A DNA stretch of 64,000 nt from JANYLB01 sp963837715 (GTDB taxonomy: Bacteria > Actinomycetota > Acidimicrobiia > IMCC26256 > JANYLB01). A program made the translations under genes and the position numbers. The DNA is taken from positions 1,054,001-1,118,000 of the forward strand of contig CAWIOF010000002.1 of assembly GCA_963837715.1 (NCBI GenBank), read 5' to 3'. The notes under the pieces were generated by a model. The model had not been told where the DNA came from. It saw only the letters and a list, made by a program, of their open reading frames with translations, and did not search any database. The stretch's first letter is position 1. Each line of letters starts with the position of its first letter. Below, in pieces: positions 45,062 through 54,387 of the stretch.

Positions 45062-47506
45062 GTGCTGAACCGGAACGAGTCGCAGGCGCTCGTCGCAGTC
45101 CCGCTCGACGAGATCACGGCCGAGGCCGGCCGGACGCGCGACGAGGGCCACGGCCACCGCATCACGTACTCGCCGAAGGTGTTCATCCCCCTCACGATGC
45201 TGTGCCGGGACCGGTGCGGCTACTGCACCTTCGCGAAGCCACCCGCCCGGCTCGGTTCGCCGTACCTCCCGCTCGACGAAGTCGTCGCGATCGCCCGGGC
45301 CGGTGCGGCCCTCGGCTGTCACGAGGCCCTGTTCACTCTGGGCGAAGCGCCCGAGGAGCGGTATCCCGCGGCGGCCGAGTGGCTGGCCGCGAACGGCTAC
45401 TCCTCCACGATCGACTACCTCGAGGCGGCGGCACGCCGGGTGCTCACCGAGACGGGCCTGTTGCCGCACGCCAACGCGGGCGCGCTCACCGAAGGCGACC
45501 TGACCCGCCTCCGGACGGTGAGCCCCTCCCAGGGGATGATGATCGAGACCCTCGCCGCCCGCCTCGGCGAGGCCGGCGGCCCCCACTTCGGTGCCCCCGA
45601 CAAGACGCCGGAACGACGTCTCGCGACCCTCGAGGCCGCCGGCCGGGCCAAGGTGCCGTTCACCACCGGCATCCTCGTCGGCATCGGCGAGACCCGGTCG
45701 GAGCGGCTCGACGCGCTCCACGCGATCGCCGAGAGCCACGCCCGCCACGGTCACGTGCAGGAGGTGATCGTCCAGAACTTCCTGCCCAAGGACGGCACCG
45801 CGATGCACCGCGAGGCCGCGTGCGACCCCGACGAGTTCCTCTGGACGGTGGCCGCGGCCCGCCTCGTCCTCGGCGCCGCGATGCACATCCAGGCCCCGCC
45901 GAACCTCTCCGACGATCTCGGTGCCCTCCTCGCCGCCGGCATCGACGACTGGGGCGGCGTCTCGCCGCTCACCCCCGACCACGTGAACCCCGAGCGGCCC
46001 TGGCCCGCCCTCGACCGCTTGCGCGACGCGACCGAAGCCGCCGGCTTCACGCTCGCGCCGCGCCTCACCGTGTACCCGGAGTACGTCGCCGCGGGCGACG
46101 AGTGGCTCCATCCCGACGTCCGCACGCCGGTGCGCCACGCATCCGACTCCGAGTACCTCAGTCGCGATCCGGAGCCGTGGAACGCCGGCGGAGATGCCGC
46201 ACCCCCTGCGCTCATCCCGATGACGATCCCGGCCGACTGGCCCGGTCACGGCCGCGGCGCGGTGAGCGCCGTGCTCGACGGCGTGGTCGCGGGTGAGGAA
46301 CCAGGGGTCGAGGAACTGGTCACGCTGCTCGAAGCCCGTGGTCCCGACGTCCAGCGCATCGCCGAAGTCGCCGACCAGCTCCGGCGCGACATCGTCGGCG
46401 ACACCGTCACGTTCGTCCGCAACCGCAACATCAACTACACGAACGTCTGCACCTTCAAGTGTCGCTTCTGCGCGTTCTCGAAGGGTCCCTTGTCGCTCAA
46501 CCTGCGCGGTGACCCGTACCTCCTCGGTGCCGACGAGCTCCGGACCCGCGTCGAAGAGGCCGTCGACTGCGGCGCGACCGAGGTCTGCCTCCAGGGCGGG
46601 ATCCACCCCGACTTCGACGGCGACTACTACCTCGACGTGATCCGTCTCGTGAAGGGCGTCGCGCCCGACATCCACGTGCACGGCTTCACCGCGCTCGAGG
46701 TCACCGAGGGCGCCCGTCGCAACGGCGTGCCGCTCGCCGAGTACCTCGCCGAGGCGAAGTCGCTCGGCCTCGCCACGCTGCCGGGCACCGCGGCCGAGAT
46801 CCTCGACGACGAGGTCCGGGCGATCATCTGCCCCGACAAGATCAACACCGAGGAGTGGCTCGAAGCGCACCGCACCGCCCACTCGGTCGGTCTTCGCTCG
46901 AACGTCACGATCATGTTCGGCCACGTGGAGCAACCGGTGCACGTCGCCCGACACATGGTGCGCACTCGCACCCTGCAGCACGAAACGGGCGGCTTCACCG
47001 AGTTCGTCCCGCTGCCGTTCGTGCACATGGCCACCCCGCTCTTCATCAAGGGTCGCTCGCGCATGGGCCCGACCTTCCGCGAGGCGCTGCTCATGCACGC
47101 GGTCGGCCGCATCGCGTACCGCGGCGCCATCGACAACATCCAGGTCTCATGGGTGAAGCTCGGCCTCCCCGGGGCGCAGCAGGTGCTCCAGTCGGGGGCG
47201 AACGATCTCGGCGGCACCCTGATGGACGAGAACATCTCCCGCGCCGCCGGCGCGAGCCACGGCCAGGAGGTCGACGAGGTCGAGTTCCGGTCGATCACCG
47301 AACCGCTCGGTCGACCGCTCGAGCAGCGCACCACGCTCTACGGGCGCACGACCACGGTCGGGCACCGACTGCGGCCGGCGGTCGTGCATGCCGACCACCT
47401 CGACGACGAACTCGAGGATCTCCTCGAAGACCACGGGCGCGTCCGCCGAGTCCCCGAACCCCCGACCGGCACGCCGGTGACCCTGACCGTGAAAGTGAGC
47501 TCGTGA
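45062..47506 (+). CDS. fbiC: FO synthase, CofG-CofH fusion (FbiC)
   Basis: 814 residues from GTG at 45062. CofG half: radical SAM CRDRCGYC with Cys48, Cys52 and Cys55. CofH half: CTFKCRFC with Cys463, Cys467 and Cys470. FbiC joins tyrosine and the flavin precursor to make the deazaflavin FO, the core of cofactor F420. The fused form is usual in actinobacteria. It is encoded directly after the pentose-phosphate genes, and the next gene overlaps its stop. Confidence 0.96.
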   Translation: MLNRNESQALVAVPLDEITAEAGRTRDEGHGHRITYSPKVFIPLTMLCRDRCGYCTFAKPPARLGSPYLPLDEVVAIARAGAALGCHEALFTLGEAPEERYPAAAEWLAANGYSSTIDYLEAAARRVLTETGLLPHANAGALTEGDLTRLRTVSPSQGMMIETLAARLGEAGGPHFGAPDKTPERRLATLEAAGRAKVPFTTGILVGIGETRSERLDALHAIAESHARHGHVQEVIVQNFLPKDGTAMHREAACDPDEFLWTVAAARLVLGAAMHIQAPPNLSDDLGALLAAGIDDWGGVSPLTPDHVNPERPWPALDRLRDATEAAGFTLAPRLTVYPEYVAAGDEWLHPDVRTPVRHASDSEYLSRDPEPWNAGGDAAPPALIPMTIPADWPGHGRGAVSAVLDGVVAGEEPGVEELVTLLEARGPDVQRIAEVADQLRRDIVGDTVTFVRNRNINYTNVCTFKCRFCAFSKGPLSLNLRGDPYLLGADELRTRVEEAVDCGATEVCLQGGIHPDFDGDYYLDVIRLVKGVAPDIHVHGFTALEVTEGARRNGVPLAEYLAEAKSLGLATLPGTAAEILDDEVRAIICPDKINTEEWLEAHRTAHSVGLRSNVTIMFGHVEQPVHVARHMVRTRTLQHETGGFTEFVPLPFVHMATPLFIKGRSRMGPTFREALLMHAVGRIAYRGAIDNIQVSWVKLGLPGAQQVLQSGANDLGGTLMDENISRAAGASHGQEVDEVEFRSITEPLGRPLEQRTTLYGRTTTVGHRLRPAVVHADHLDDELEDLLEDHGRVRRVPEPPTGTPVTLTVKVSS

Positions 47507-48513
47507 GCACCGTCGACACCGACACCGAACCGAACTACGACGTCGTTGCCGTGGGCAACGCCCTCGTCGACGTCCTGAGCAACGAGCCGGAGGACCTGCT
47601 CGGGATCCTCGACCTGGTCAAGGGCACGATGGCCATGGTCGACCAGGAGCTCTCCGATTCGATCTACGCCGCCCTGAGTCCCGGCGTCGAATCGTCGGGC
47701 GGGTCGGCGGCGAACACCATCGCAGGGGTCGCGTCGTTCGGCGGCCGAGCCGGATTCGTCGGTCGCATCGGTGACGACCAGTTCGGCCAGGTGTTCGCCC
47801 ACGACCTCGCTGCGCTCGGCATCGCATTCGACGGTGCCCAGGCCAAGGCCGACGGACCGACCGGTCGGTGCCTCGTGATCGTGACCCCCGACGCCGACCG
47901 CACGATGGCCACCTTCCTCGGAGTCGCGAGCGACCTCTCACCCGACGACGTTCCCGACGCCCTCATCGACGACGCCCGCTTCACGTACCTCGAGGGCTAC
48001 CTGTGGGACCAGCCATCGGCGAAGGAGGCGTTCCGCGCCGCCGCGGCCCGGGCCCACCAGGCCGGCCGGAAGGTCGCGCTCACGCTCTCCGACCCGTTCT
48101 GCGTCGACCGGCACCGGGTCGACTTCCTCGACCTCATCTCCGGTGACGTCGACATCCTCTTCGCCAACGACGACGAGCTGCGGTCCCTCTACGAGGTCGA
48201 CGACTTCGATGCCGCCGTGCAGAAGGTACGCAACCACTGCGAGATCGCCGCGATCACCTGCGGTGCCGAGGGATCCGTCGTCGTTGCCGGCGACGATCTC
48301 TTCGCGATTCCGGCCCACCCGGTCGAACACGTCGTCGACACGACCGGCGCCGGGGATCTCTACGCCGGCGGCTTTCTCTTCGCCCTCGCCCGGGGCTACG
48401 ACCCCGTCACCGCCGGGAAGCTCGGCGGGCTCGCGGCCGCCGAGGTGATCTCCCACATGGGTCCCCGCCCCGAGGTCAGCCTCGCCGAGCTCGCGACGTC
48501 CGTCCTCGGGTGA
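47503..48513 (+). CDS. PfkB-family sugar/nucleoside kinase
   Basis: 336 residues from GTG at 47503 (overlap with fbiC stop). YDVVAVGNALVDVLSNEPED is the substrate lid start, SSGGSAANTIAGVASFGG the GGxxxN motif, GAEGSVVVAGDD and TTGAGDLYAGGFLFALARG the anion hole and catalytic Asp (DTTGAGD). It resembles adenosine kinase-like members. Substrate not known. Confidence 0.87.
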   Translation: MSTVDTDTEPNYDVVAVGNALVDVLSNEPEDLLGILDLVKGTMAMVDQELSDSIYAALSPGVESSGGSAANTIAGVASFGGRAGFVGRIGDDQFGQVFAHDLAALGIAFDGAQAKADGPTGRCLVIVTPDADRTMATFLGVASDLSPDDVPDALIDDARFTYLEGYLWDQPSAKEAFRAAAARAHQAGRKVALTLSDPFCVDRHRVDFLDLISGDVDILFANDDELRSLYEVDDFDAAVQKVRNHCEIAAITCGAEGSVVVAGDDLFAIPAHPVEHVVDTTGAGDLYAGGFLFALARGYDPVTAGKLGGLAAAEVISHMGPRPEVSLAELATSVLG

Positions 48514-49568
48514 GTCCGCCTGCCCGGCGGCGGAGCGCCCGCCCGGCCCGCTACCGCACCGGCGACCCCGATCTCGACCAGGCCGTCGCCGCGCTGGTCG
48601 AACAGGTCGACGCGGGTGAGAACGCCGACCTGATCTCCGAGCTCCTCGTGTCGTCACTCCGCCTCGCGCGCGACCACGCTTCGCGCGGCGACCTCAAGGT
48701 CGCGAACGCGGCGTTGAAGGAGATGCGGTACACGTTCCATGTGTTCGCGCCGTACCGCGACGCACTCAAGGCGTCGATCTTCGGGTCGGCGCGCACGGAG
48801 CCCGACGACCCGCTCTACGACCAGACCCGACGACTCGCCACCGCGCTCACCGCGCACGACTGGATGGTCATCACCGGTGCCGGTCCCGGGATCATGGCCG
48901 CCGGGCTCGAGGGTGCGGGTGCCGACAACTCCTTCGGGGTGAGCATCCGCCTCCCGTTCGAGGCCGCGACCGCGGCGTTCATCGCCGACGACCCGAAGCT
49001 GATCAACTTCCGGTACTTCTTCACCCGCAAGCTCGCGTTCATCAAGGAGTCCGACGGCTTCGCGCTGCTCCCCGGCGGGTTCGGCACCCTCGACGAGGCG
49101 TTCGAGCTGCTCACCCTCATCCAGACCGGCAAGGCCCAACCGGCGCCGATCGTGCTGCTCGACGTTCCCGGCGGGACCTACTGGTCGGGCTGGCAGAGCT
49201 TCGCCGAAGCCGAACTGCTCCAGCGGGGATACATCTCCGAACGGGATCTCGCGCTCGTCCTCGTGACCGACGATGTCGAGACCGCGGTCGAGGAGATCGT
49301 CGGGTTCTACGCGAACTACCGGTCCCTGCGCTTCGTCGACGGCACCCTCGTGCTGCGGGTGCTCCACGCGCCCGACGGCGCTGAGCTCGCCGCCGTCAAT
49401 CGCGACTTCGCCGACATCGTGGTGAAGGGCGAGATCGAGAAGATCGCCCCGACTCCCGCGGAGGTCGCCGACGACGACAACGTCGAGCTCGAACGACTGG
49501 CGTTCCGGTTCGATCGACGGAACTGGGCCCGCATCCGCGAGCTCATCAACCGCCTGAACGGTCGTTAG
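48510..49568 (+). CDS. LOG-family nucleotide 5'-monophosphate phosphoribohydrolase
   Basis: 352 residues. A Lys/Arg-rich N-terminus is followed by HVFAPYRDALKASIFGSART, TGAGPGIMAAGLEGA and PGGFGTLDEAFELL, the LOG catalytic PGGxGTxxE. Activity: release of base from nucleotide monophosphates (cytokinin activation in other organisms). The C-terminal extension (about 100 residues) is unusual in length. It overlaps the kinase stop, so one operon with fbiC. Confidence 0.87.
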   Translation: MSPPARRRSARPARYRTGDPDLDQAVAALVEQVDAGENADLISELLVSSLRLARDHASRGDLKVANAALKEMRYTFHVFAPYRDALKASIFGSARTEPDDPLYDQTRRLATALTAHDWMVITGAGPGIMAAGLEGAGADNSFGVSIRLPFEAATAAFIADDPKLINFRYFFTRKLAFIKESDGFALLPGGFGTLDEAFELLTLIQTGKAQPAPIVLLDVPGGTYWSGWQSFAEAELLQRGYISERDLALVLVTDDVETAVEEIVGFYANYRSLRFVDGTLVLRVLHAPDGAELAAVNRDFADIVVKGEIEKIAPTPAEVADDDNVELERLAFRFDRRNWARIRELINRLNGR

Positions 49569-49774
49569 AAGCTGCTCCCACGCGGTTCGAGCGCGTTGAT
49601 CGCGCGCTCGATGGCGCGTCGGGCCTTCAACACCCGCTTCTCCTCGGCCGCAGCATCGGCGTCGCCCGCGGCCGCGGCCCGGAGGGCGTCGTAGGCGAGG
49701 TCACGGAGCTGCTCCTCGATGCCCCGAAGGGTCGACGCCAGGTCGGCGTACGCGATCTCCGACGACTCGCTCAC
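49565..49774 (-). CDS. Small helical protein of unknown function
   Basis: 69 residues, rich in Ala, Glu and Arg: MSESSEIAYADLASTLRGI, then AAAGDADAAAEEKRVLKARR. It looks like a short coiled coil. It overlaps the LOG gene end on the other strand by 4 bases and lies 11 bases before glcF in the reading direction of glc genes. Real gene likely but weak. Confidence 0.5.
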   Translation of the reverse strand: MSESSEIAYADLASTLRGIEEQLRDLAYDALRAAAAGDADAAAEEKRVLKARRAIERAINALEPRGSSF

Positions 49775-49784
49775 CGGTCCTCAC

Positions 49785-50966
49785 TCACTGGAGTGCCTCC
49801 TCGATCAGTTCGGCGGGATGACGGACCTCGAGTCCGGCGACTGCGCCGAGGTGCATCGCGCACCCCGGATTGGCCGAGGCGACGAGCACCGTAGCGGCCG
49901 GGGCCCCGGCCGCGGTGCGGATCGCGTCGACCTTGCGGTCGCGGACCTCACCGGCGAGCTCGGGCTGGAGCACGGCGTACGCGCCACCGGCGCCACAACA
50001 CATGCCGTCGTCGGCCGTCGTGGACACGGCGTACGCAGTGGCCAACAACTGATGCACCGGCTGCTCGGCGCGCTGGACGTGGCGGAGATGGCACGGATCC
50101 TGGATCACGACGGCTCGGCCCGTCGGCGTGACGTCGGGGACACCCTGCTCGACGACCCACTCGGAGAAGTCGCGCACCCGGGCCGAGAACGCCTCGGCGG
50201 CGGGGGTGCCCAGCAAACGGCCGTAGTCCTTCATCGCCGCGCCGCAGCCCGCGCTGTCGACCACCACGGCTTCCGACCCCGGCATCGACGCGACGACGCG
50301 CCGTGCGAGCGCTCGAGCTTCGTCGAGCCGACCCGCGTGGGTGTGGAGCGCGCCGCAGCAGGTGGCCCGGCCGCTCGGCGACGGTGCGACGCGGGCCCCG
50401 GTCGCCCGCATCACCGCGAGGGCGGAGCGGTGGACGGGTCGTTGCCACGCGTCCATCACGCATCCGGTGAACAGGATCGCCCGGGCATCGGAGTCGCCGT
50501 CGAGGCGGAGCGAGAGGTCGCGGGCGCGCAACGTGGGGAGACCGAATCGCCGTGGGACCAGGCGGAGCCGCTGCCCGAACCACAGGAGCCAGGTGAGGAA
50601 TCGCAGGAGGGCCCGGTTCGGGAGCACGATGCCGTAGCCGAGCCACTCGGCCCAACGTCGCGGAGTCGACGGACGCGCCGCGGGTTCGTCGCGCAGCGAC
50701 GCCCGTGTCTCCTCCATCAGGTGACCGAACTGCACGCCCGACGGGCATGCGGCTTCACAGCCCCGGCACTGCACACACTCCTCCATCGCGCCGACGAACG
50801 CTGCGTCGACGGGCGCGCCGTCGTGCTGCACGGCACGCATCGCGGTGATCCGCCCGCGCGGGGATGCGATCTCGAGGCCCGTGACGCGATACGTCGGACA
50901 GTGCGGGAGGCAGAGCCCGCACGAGACGCAGGCGACGAGCTCGTCGTCGTCGAGGTGCAGGGTCAC
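49785..50966 (-). CDS. glcF: Glycolate oxidase iron-sulfur subunit GlcF
   Basis: About 393 residues from GTG at 50966. CVSCGLCLPHCPTY and CVQCRGCEAACPSG are 4Fe-4S motifs; CCG domains follow (ATCCGALHTHAGR, MCCGAGGAYAV). It passes electrons from GlcD/E to the membrane chain. Overlaps the glcE stop by the GTGA pattern. Confidence 0.93.
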   Translation of the reverse strand: MTLHLDDDELVACVSCGLCLPHCPTYRVTGLEIASPRGRITAMRAVQHDGAPVDAAFVGAMEECVQCRGCEAACPSGVQFGHLMEETRASLRDEPAARPSTPRRWAEWLGYGIVLPNRALLRFLTWLLWFGQRLRLVPRRFGLPTLRARDLSLRLDGDSDARAILFTGCVMDAWQRPVHRSALAVMRATGARVAPSPSGRATCCGALHTHAGRLDEARALARRVVASMPGSEAVVVDSAGCGAAMKDYGRLLGTPAAEAFSARVRDFSEWVVEQGVPDVTPTGRAVVIQDPCHLRHVQRAEQPVHQLLATAYAVSTTADDGMCCGAGGAYAVLQPELAGEVRDRKVDAIRTAAGAPAATVLVASANPGCAMHLGAVAGLEVRHPAELIEEALQ

Positions 50967-51985
50967 GCCGGGACTCCCACCGGTCGGAGCGGCATCCGGC
51001 CCGGGGCGAGCTTGCCGTCGGGATCGAACCGTTCCCGGAGTCGGTGCACGATCTCGGCGTTCGGGAGCTCGATCCCGAAGCCGTCGAGGTCGGGCGCACC
51101 GGCTTCGCGCAGCAACCACCCACCGACCCGGTGCGCGGCGGCCCGGGCTTCGGCGAGATCCGCCGGATCGTCGGCTGCCACGTGCACGGTCCCCACCCCG
51201 ACCTCCGCGAGCCAGCGGCACCCGGTCGCCTCGAGGGCGGCCGCGAGGTCGGCGACGGCACGGGGCCGGACCGAGATCCGTCCTCGGTGGGGTCCGTCGG
51301 GGAACGGTGGCGCGGCGGCGGGCTGCAGGTCGCCGGTGCGGAGGTCGTGGTCGACGTCGCCGGCATGACCCTCGAGGAGGACGGTCGTGGTGTGGCCGTC
51401 CCAGAGGACCGACGAGGGTTGGGCGAGGGCGGCGATCCGGTCGTCGGGCCCTCCGGCGCGGCTCCCCCACTGCGTCACCGCGGGTCGGGCGCGGGCCCGG
51501 AGGGTCACCTGGCCCAGGATGCCCAGGGTCCCGAACGAGCCGACCAGCAGGCGGGGCAGGTCGTAGCCACTGACGTTCTTGACCGTGGGCCCACCGCCCT
51601 TCACCAACCGCCCGTCGGCGGTCGCGAAGCGCACTTCGAGCACGGCGTCGCGCAGCGGACCGTGCCGGAGCCGACGAGGCCCCGACGTCCCGACTGCGAG
51701 CACCCCTCCGACGGTGGCTTCGGGATCGCGAGGATCCAGCGCGACCTCCTGGCCCGCTGGCGCGAGCACTGCGTCGAGCGCCGCGCACGTCGTCGCGGCG
51801 CCGACGGTGACGGTGAGGTCGGCGGGTTCGAACTCGACGATCCCCGCGGGCGCAGTGATCGGCCGGCAACCGACCGCGACCGGGTCGCCGACCTCGAACT
51901 GCGAACGTGCGCCGACCCCGACGACGGGGCCGGTCGCGGAGCCCACCGCGTCGGCGAACGCGCGGAGCTCGCCGGTCAGATCCAC
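50963..51985 (-). CDS. glcE: Glycolate oxidase FAD-binding subunit GlcE
   Basis: About 340 residues from GTG at 51985, overlapping glcD's stop. A PCMH-type FAD domain with ATVGGVLAVGTSGPRRLRHG (the FAD loop) and GGGPTVKNVSGYDLPRLLVGSFG. It is shorter than GlcD because GlcE lacks part of the C-terminal domain. It forms the glycolate oxidase complex with D and F. Confidence 0.93.
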   Translation of the reverse strand: MDLTGELRAFADAVGSATGPVVGVGARSQFEVGDPVAVGCRPITAPAGIVEFEPADLTVTVGAATTCAALDAVLAPAGQEVALDPRDPEATVGGVLAVGTSGPRRLRHGPLRDAVLEVRFATADGRLVKGGGPTVKNVSGYDLPRLLVGSFGTLGILGQVTLRARARPAVTQWGSRAGGPDDRIAALAQPSSVLWDGHTTTVLLEGHAGDVDHDLRTGDLQPAAAPPFPDGPHRGRISVRPRAVADLAAALEATGCRWLAEVGVGTVHVAADDPADLAEARAAAHRVGGWLLREAGAPDLDGFGIELPNAEIVHRLRERFDPDGKLAPGRMPLRPVGVPA

Positions 51986-53382
51986 GCGCCCTCCGGAACC
52001 CGTTGGGTCTCGCCGCACCGACTCCCGGCCGGGAGCACCTTCTCGGGGTTCGCCCGTCCGCTCGGATCGAACGCTTCGCGCACCATCGCCTGGGCGTCGA
52101 GATCGTCGGGTCCGAAGATCAGCGGCATCGAGTCGCGCTTCTCGAGCCCGATCCCGTGCTCACCGGAGAGCACCCCACCGGCGTCGACGCAGGCCCGGAT
52201 GATCGCGTCGCCCGCGTCGTGCACGCGGGCCCAGATCCCGGGCTCGCGGGCGTCGAACACGATGAGTGGATGCAGGTTCCCGTCGCCGGCGTGGAACACG
52301 TTCATCATCGTGAGCTGCTGCTCGGCTGCGATCTCGTAGACCCGGTTGAGCACCTCGACGAGACGGGTGCGGGGGACGACCGCGTCGTGCAGGTAGTAGT
52401 CGGGCGCGATCCGGGCGATCGCCCCGAAGGCCGACTTGCGACCCTTCCAGAGCAGCGCCCGCTCGGCGTCGTCGGCGGCGACGCGGACGGTGCGGGCCCC
52501 CTCCGCCAACCCGATCCGCTCCACCGCGGCCACGTCGTCGGCCACCCCGGCGGGAAGGCCGTCGAGCTCGACGAGCAGCACCGCGGCCGCATCGCGGGGG
52601 AACCCGGCCCCCACGAAGTCTTCGACCGCGCGGGTGATCGCGGCGTCCATCATCTCCAGCGCGGCCGGAAGGATCCCCGCGGCGATGATCCCGCTCACCG
52701 TGGCCGCCGCGGCCTCGACCGACACGAAGTCGAGGAGCAGGGTCCGCACGTCGGGCGGGTTGGGGGTCAGCTTCACCGTGACCGCGGTGGTGATGCCCAT
52801 CGTTCCCTCGCTCCCCACGAACGCACCGCGGAGGTCGAAGCCGGGGGTGTCGGGCGCGAGGCCACCGAGCTCGGCGACGGTCCCGTCGGCCAGCACCACC
52901 TCGAGCGCGCGCACGTGCGCCGACGTCACGCCGTTCGCGAGGCAGTGCGGCCCGCCGGCGTTGGTGGCGACGTTGCCCCCGATCGAGCACGCCTGCTGCG
53001 ACGACGGATCGGGCGCGTAGTGGAGTCCGTGCGGCGCGGTGGCCCGGCTCAGGTCGAGGTTCAGCACGCCCGGTTCGACCCGGGCGATCCGTTCCACCGG
53101 ATCGATCTCGAGGATCCGGTTCATGTGGGTCGTCACGATCACGAGCGGATCGTCGACCGGGGTCGCGCCGCCCGCGAGGCCGGTGCCACTGCCCCGGACC
53201 ACGAACGGTCGGTCGAGACGGGCCGTGATCCCCACGGCGGCCGCCACCTCGGCCGTCGAACGGGGAAAGCAGACTGCGGCCGCCCGTCCGACCGCGGTCC
53301 CGGCGTCGCGCGCGTACAACGCGAGCTCGAGCGGTTCGGCGCGGGCGCGGCCGGGCCCGAGCGCACGGGTGAGCTCGCGCAC
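51976..53382 (-). CDS. glcD: Glycolate oxidase FAD subunit GlcD
   Basis: About 468 residues with GTG at 53382 as start: RELTRALGPGRARAEPLEL is the usual N-terminus. Longer starts would overlap the divergent gene. PFVVRGSGTGLAGGATPVDD and SIGGNVATNAGGPHC bind FAD, and SGEHGIGLEKR is the catalytic end. It oxidises glycolate (or D-lactate) to glyoxylate (pyruvate). Confidence 0.92.
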   Translation of the reverse strand: MRELTRALGPGRARAEPLELALYARDAGTAVGRAAAVCFPRSTAEVAAAVGITARLDRPFVVRGSGTGLAGGATPVDDPLVIVTTHMNRILEIDPVERIARVEPGVLNLDLSRATAPHGLHYAPDPSSQQACSIGGNVATNAGGPHCLANGVTSAHVRALEVVLADGTVAELGGLAPDTPGFDLRGAFVGSEGTMGITTAVTVKLTPNPPDVRTLLLDFVSVEAAAATVSGIIAAGILPAALEMMDAAITRAVEDFVGAGFPRDAAAVLLVELDGLPAGVADDVAAVERIGLAEGARTVRVAADDAERALLWKGRKSAFGAIARIAPDYYLHDAVVPRTRLVEVLNRVYEIAAEQQLTMMNVFHAGDGNLHPLIVFDAREPGIWARVHDAGDAIIRACVDAGGVLSGEHGIGLEKRDSMPLIFGPDDLDAQAMVREAFDPSGRANPEKVLPAGSRCGETQRVPEGAWI

Positions 53383-53572
53383 GAGCGCGTCGACGCTCGG
53401 ATCGGCAGGTGGTGCGCCGACTCCCGATGAGGCACTCCGACGATGGGTGATGTCGCGAAGCCTACGACGAGCCGCGATCTCGGAGATCGTGCGCGTTACG
53501 CTCCGATCGGAGTCGGCGACCCCGCCGGCCCGCACCGACGAACCCCGCCCGACGAACGATGCAGGAGCACCG

Positions 53573-54380
53573 ATGCCCGGACCCACCCGTGAGTGGGTGA
53601 CGTTCACCGATCCCGCCGATCCCGAACGTCCGATGCTGGTCGACGTCACGTTCTTCACGTCCCGGTGGGACTGCATCTTCGGGAACGGCTGCGAGGGAGT
53701 CCTCACCGCACCGGCGCCGGAGCTGGTCCAGGGCTGCTGCTCCTACGGAGCGCACTTCTCCGACAAGGCCGACCGCGACGACACCGTGAAGTGGGCCAAG
53801 AAGCTCACCGCCGACGAGTGGCAGTTCCGCGACATCGGCCGCCGTCGTGGCATCTACGCCAAGGTCGGGAAGAAGGAGTGGCGCACCCGCCTCTACGAGG
53901 ATGCGTGCATCTTCCTGAACCGCCCCGGCTTCAAGGCGGGCCCGGGGTGCGCGTTCCACGTCCACGCCGCGAACCACGACCTCCACCACTCCGACACCAA
54001 GCCCGAGGTCTGCTGGCAGCTCCCGATCCGCCGCATCCCCGTCACCGACGACGAAGGCGAGGAGTTCACCCGGCTCACCGAGTTCGCCCGCGACGGCTGG
54101 GGTGAGGGCGGCGAAGACTTCGGGTGGTGGTGCACCGAGGCCCCCGAGGCGTTCGTGAACGCCCGACCCGTCTACCGCAGCCTGGAACCCGAGCTGCGCA
54201 AGATGCTCGGCAACAAGCTCTTCGAACAGGTCGCGGCGTACCTCGACACGCGGATGGAACCCGGCGCGCCGCCGGTGGTCGTGCACCCCGCGCAGGCGAA
54301 GCAGGTCGTGGTCACCCTCGGACCGAGCCGCAACGGGTCGAAACGTTCGAAGCGCAAGGCGCGCGCCGCAGCGCGACTGA
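53573..54380 (+). CDS. Cysteine-rich protein of unknown function (DUF3109-like)
   Basis: About 269 residues; a frameshift near 54360 seems to hide the stop at 54378. Motifs: CIFGNGCEGV, GCCSYGAHFSD, ACIFLNRPGFKAGPGCAFHVHA and CWQLPIRR, i.e. at least six conserved-looking cysteines and HxH pairs fit a metal-binding site. Similar to bacterial proteins with a CxxxCC pattern, but the family is not certain. It sits upstream of and nearly touches the MDMPI-like gene. Confidence 0.6.
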
Positions 54381-54387
54381 GGCGACC

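Noticed and set aside
53383..53706. Longer GlcD start up to 53706
   Set aside because: It would overlap the divergent gene at 53573 and add residues unlike GlcD. The GTG at 53382 matches the usual start.
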